Shown one piece after another: positions 62,251 to 64,000 of a stretch of DNA of 64,000 nucleotides. Both the position numbers and the translations under genes were made by a program. Numbering within the stretch: the first letter of the stretch is position 1; each line of letters begins with the position of its first letter. Source of the stretch: DASXVU01 sp963732855. GTDB lineage: Archaea > Thermoplasmatota > Thermoplasmata > Methanomassiliicoccales > UBA472. The stretch lies in contig CAVTBB010000002.1 in assembly GCA_963732855.1 (NCBI GenBank), positions 62,001 through 126,000 on the forward strand. The letters are read 5' to 3'. Below the pieces are notes generated by a model. It did not search any database. It saw only the letters and a program-made list of their open reading frames with translations, and was not told the origin of the DNA.

Positions 62251-64000
62251 TTACTCTTTCTTCTTGTCCTTTTTGTTCTTGTTGCGGGAGACCACGAAAA
62301 GCACTGCTACCGCCGCGACGACAGCGGCAATCACTCCAAGGACGATCAACCAGGTATTGTCTGCTGCCTTGGGCGTATCCGCAACCATTCCGGTCACGTT
62401 GAGCTTGACCTGACCGATAGGGGTATTGATCGTGGCGATGCCGTTCTCGACTACCAGTATCTCACCGGTCACGTTGCTGATGGTGGTGGTGGTGTTCGCG
62501 GTCGATCCCTGGACCGATACCACCTTGGCATCAATGCTCGAGAGACTCGTGGTGATCGTTCCCAGAGTGGTGTTGACGGTCGCGTTGGTATCTTGGAACG
62601 ATACCAGGACGGCATTGACGCTGCTTAATGTGGTCTGGATGTCGCCAACCGCCGTATGGACCTGGACCATGGTGCCATTGATGGAGACCAAGGTTGCCTG
62701 GATGTCGGTCAATGCCACTATCGTTGTTCCAAGGTCGGTCCGCACGGTGGCGTTTACACCCTGGATGCTGATCACGGTGGCATGGATGTCCGTCAACGCC
62801 ACTATCGTCGTTCCGAGGTCGGTCCGCACGGTGGCGTTTACACCCTGGATGCTGATCACGGTGGTGTGTATCTCGCTCGCCGTCACATTGGTATTGCCTA
62901 GATCGGTGTGGACAAGGGCCACTGTGCCGTTGATCGAGACCACGGTGGCATTGATATTGGTCACCGTGAATTGTGCAATCCCGAAGGCTCCGTGACTGTC
63001 AGTCACCGTCACATTGTACAACCCGGGAACGAGCATCTTGATGACCATGCTAAGATTGACCAATTCGCCCAGACCGTTTGTCGTTCCGGTGGCTATATGG
63101 GTCCCGTTGAACAGCACCTCCACGCTGTCGTTTGAACTGAACCCGGTACCGGTGATGGTGACCAGGGTGCCCATGGCGCCCGTATCAGGAGCCAGGTTCA
63201 GATCGACGGCGCCCACCCCGAATACCGTCCCGGTGAGCTGGAGCAACGATGGGGCGATATCCTCGCGGATGTTGACCCATACGTAATTGGCGCTCGTACT
63301 CACCCCGGACTCGGTGCAGCTGGACCAGATATTACCGGCCCACCAATAGAGACGCAGAATGCTCTCCGGCATGTTGCTCGGAAGAGATGTCGGGTCATAA
63401 TAGACCCGGAGAGTTATCTGATCTACATTCGCATAGTTTAGAAGCTTGCCATTGCCAGAGCTACCCGGAGCCCCAGGTCCGGAATTATTGCCCCACCAGT
63501 TGTTATTCGCATCCAGGGGATGTTGGTTGTCTGAGTTCCTCACCCTGTACTGGACGTTCCCGAAGATGTTGTTGGATACCGCCTTGACATCGCCGATCGT
63601 TCCTATGCTCTCTATTCCGGCATATCCGTTCCTTGTGATGTTGTTGCCCAAAATTGTCAGGTGGGTATCATCGTTGATGCGAATGCCGTCCAGAGTGTTG
63701 TGGTCAAACGTATTGTAACGCACCAGCAGCCCACCACGTGTGTCATTCACACCTAAGCCGATACGCACCCCGGACACACTGTTATAGATCACCCTTACCT
63801 GGCCGACAGAATCGACCGGTCCGTTGATCAGGAAACCGTAGCTGAGATCGGCCATGTCGTATGCGCCAGTCACCGTGTTGTTGGATATTTCGACGTCGTG
63901 TCCGCCCCCGTAGACCGCGACCCCGGCCGAATTATAGGGGCTGTTGAAGTTCAAGAACTGGTTGTGCCGTATGATCGCATTAGCATTTTCATATACGATC
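62251..64000 (-). CDS. NosD-like beta-helix surface protein, 5' end beyond window
   Basis: The open frame runs past the right edge, so the start is not in the window. What is seen (583 residues) begins with right-handed beta-helix repeats of the NosD/pectate-lyase type (ISNNTVTGAYDMADLSYG, YNTFDHNTLDGIRI, ILGNNITRNGYAGIES, NNWWGNNSGP), then an IPT-like Ig fold (APDTGAMGTLVTITGTGF). A stalk of repeated SIQGVNATVRTDLGTTIVAL units comes next, and finally a membrane helix (WLIVLGVIAAVVAAVAVLFVV) with a basic tail. Many N-glycosylation sequons (NNT, NIT, NAT, NVT). It should be a surface-anchored adhesin or S-layer-associated protein, possibly carbohydrate-binding. Confidence 0.82.
   Translation of the reverse strand, partial: IVYENANAIIRHNQFLNFNSPYNSAGVAVYGGGHDVEISNNTVTGAYDMADLSYGFLINGPVDSVGQVRVIYNSVSGVRIGLGVNDTRGGLLVRYNTFDHNTLDGIRINDDTHLTILGNNITRNGYAGIESIGTIGDVKAVSNNIFGNVQYRVRNSDNQHPLDANNNWWGNNSGPGAPGSSGNGKLLNYANVDQITLRVYYDPTSLPSNMPESILRLYWWAGNIWSSCTESGVSTSANYVWVNIREDIAPSLLQLTGTVFGVGAVDLNLAPDTGAMGTLVTITGTGFSSNDSVEVLFNGTHIATGTTNGLGELVNLSMVIKMLVPGLYNVTVTDSHGAFGIAQFTVTNINATVVSINGTVALVHTDLGNTNVTASEIHTTVISIQGVNATVRTDLGTTIVALTDIHATVISIQGVNATVRTDLGTTIVALTDIQATLVSINGTMVQVHTAVGDIQTTLSSVNAVLVSFQDTNATVNTTLGTITTSLSSIDAKVVSVQGSTANTTTTISNVTGEILVVENGIATINTPIGQVKLNVTGMVADTPKAADNTWLIVLGVIAAVVAAVAVLFVVSRNKNKKDKKKE
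62701..62868 (-). repeat. Two near-identical 84-bp repeats in the stalk of the surface protein
   Basis: Units 62701-62784 and 62785-62868 differ by only a few bases and encode 28-residue units of the type ATVISIQGVNATVRTDLG. More diverged copies flank them from about 62480 to 62960. The heptad-like spacing of hydrophobic residues suggests an extended helical or coiled-coil stalk. Confidence 0.8.

Noticed and set aside
62500..62960. Repeated DNA considered as a CRISPR array
   Set aside because: The repeats are 84-bp, in frame, without unique spacers, and encode protein stalk units.

Overview
The window reads as chromosome of an uncultured archaeon, most likely a non-methanogenic, aerobic or microaerobic member of Thermoplasmatota. 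I infer this from AT-rich TATA elements about 25 bases before several start codons (leaderless or short-leader genes), T-rich gene ends without bacterial promoters, archaeal small-protein families (PRC-barrel, DUF5678), an ablAB pair and a DnaK/DnaJ pair of transferred type. Base composition is moderate, roughly half GC. No rRNA, tRNA, CRISPR array or intact insertion sequence was seen. The lineage assignment is an inference from gene content only.

Layout. 1-7.3 kb: AMP-forming acetyl-CoA synthetase, a broken small membrane gene, a CPH-type copper P-ATPase, an acetyl-CoA hydrolase/CoA-transferase fused to a GNAT domain, and a small membrane protein. 7.3-11.3 kb: dnaK-dnaJ behind a long leader with a spaced inverted repeat, then an acidic small protein. 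11.5-18.2 kb: flavin monooxygenase, cation/proton antiporter, a decayed fragment of a second monooxygenase, a ClC channel with CBS domains and a TrkA-type K+ channel with an unusual filter. 18.6-22.8 kb: a minus-strand operon of a flavin-type protein, a double UspA protein, a small protein, an ABC-2 ATPase (frameshifted) and permease, and a secreted membrane-anchored protein.

22.9-28.6 kb is a respiratory/copper island: a CydA-like oxidase subunit with no CydB, divergent from a membrane-anchored PQQ-type quinoprotein with a cupredoxin tail, then a four-domain cupredoxin. 29-36 kb holds a DUF389 membrane protein and a minus-strand catabolic operon: amidohydrolase, DUF1097 membrane protein, FdrA, a separate 51-residue protein equal to the C-terminal module of FdrA, a YlbE/AllG homologue and a YlbF/AllH homologue. 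36.2-40.8 kb: P3A H+-ATPase, MFS transporter, UspA. 41-51.2 kb is amino-acid metabolism: lysine 2,3-aminomutase plus beta-lysine acetyltransferase (compatible solute), two APC permeases, a PepC-like peptidase, and a translationally coupled antiporter plus PLP decarboxylase that looks like an acid-resistance module. 51.6-55.3 kb carries several very small proteins and a second ClC channel. 56.4-61.7 kb: secreted multicopper oxidase followed by a permease-ATPase-permease MacB/FtsX-type exporter. The right edge holds the C-terminal part of a NosD-like beta-helix surface protein.

Common themes are pH and ion homeostasis (H+-ATPase, antiporter, two ClC, K+ channel, decarboxylase, beta-lysine), copper handling and surface redox proteins. 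Four short-homopolymer frameshifts in three genes may be true decay or assembly errors; this should be settled before those genes are interpreted.
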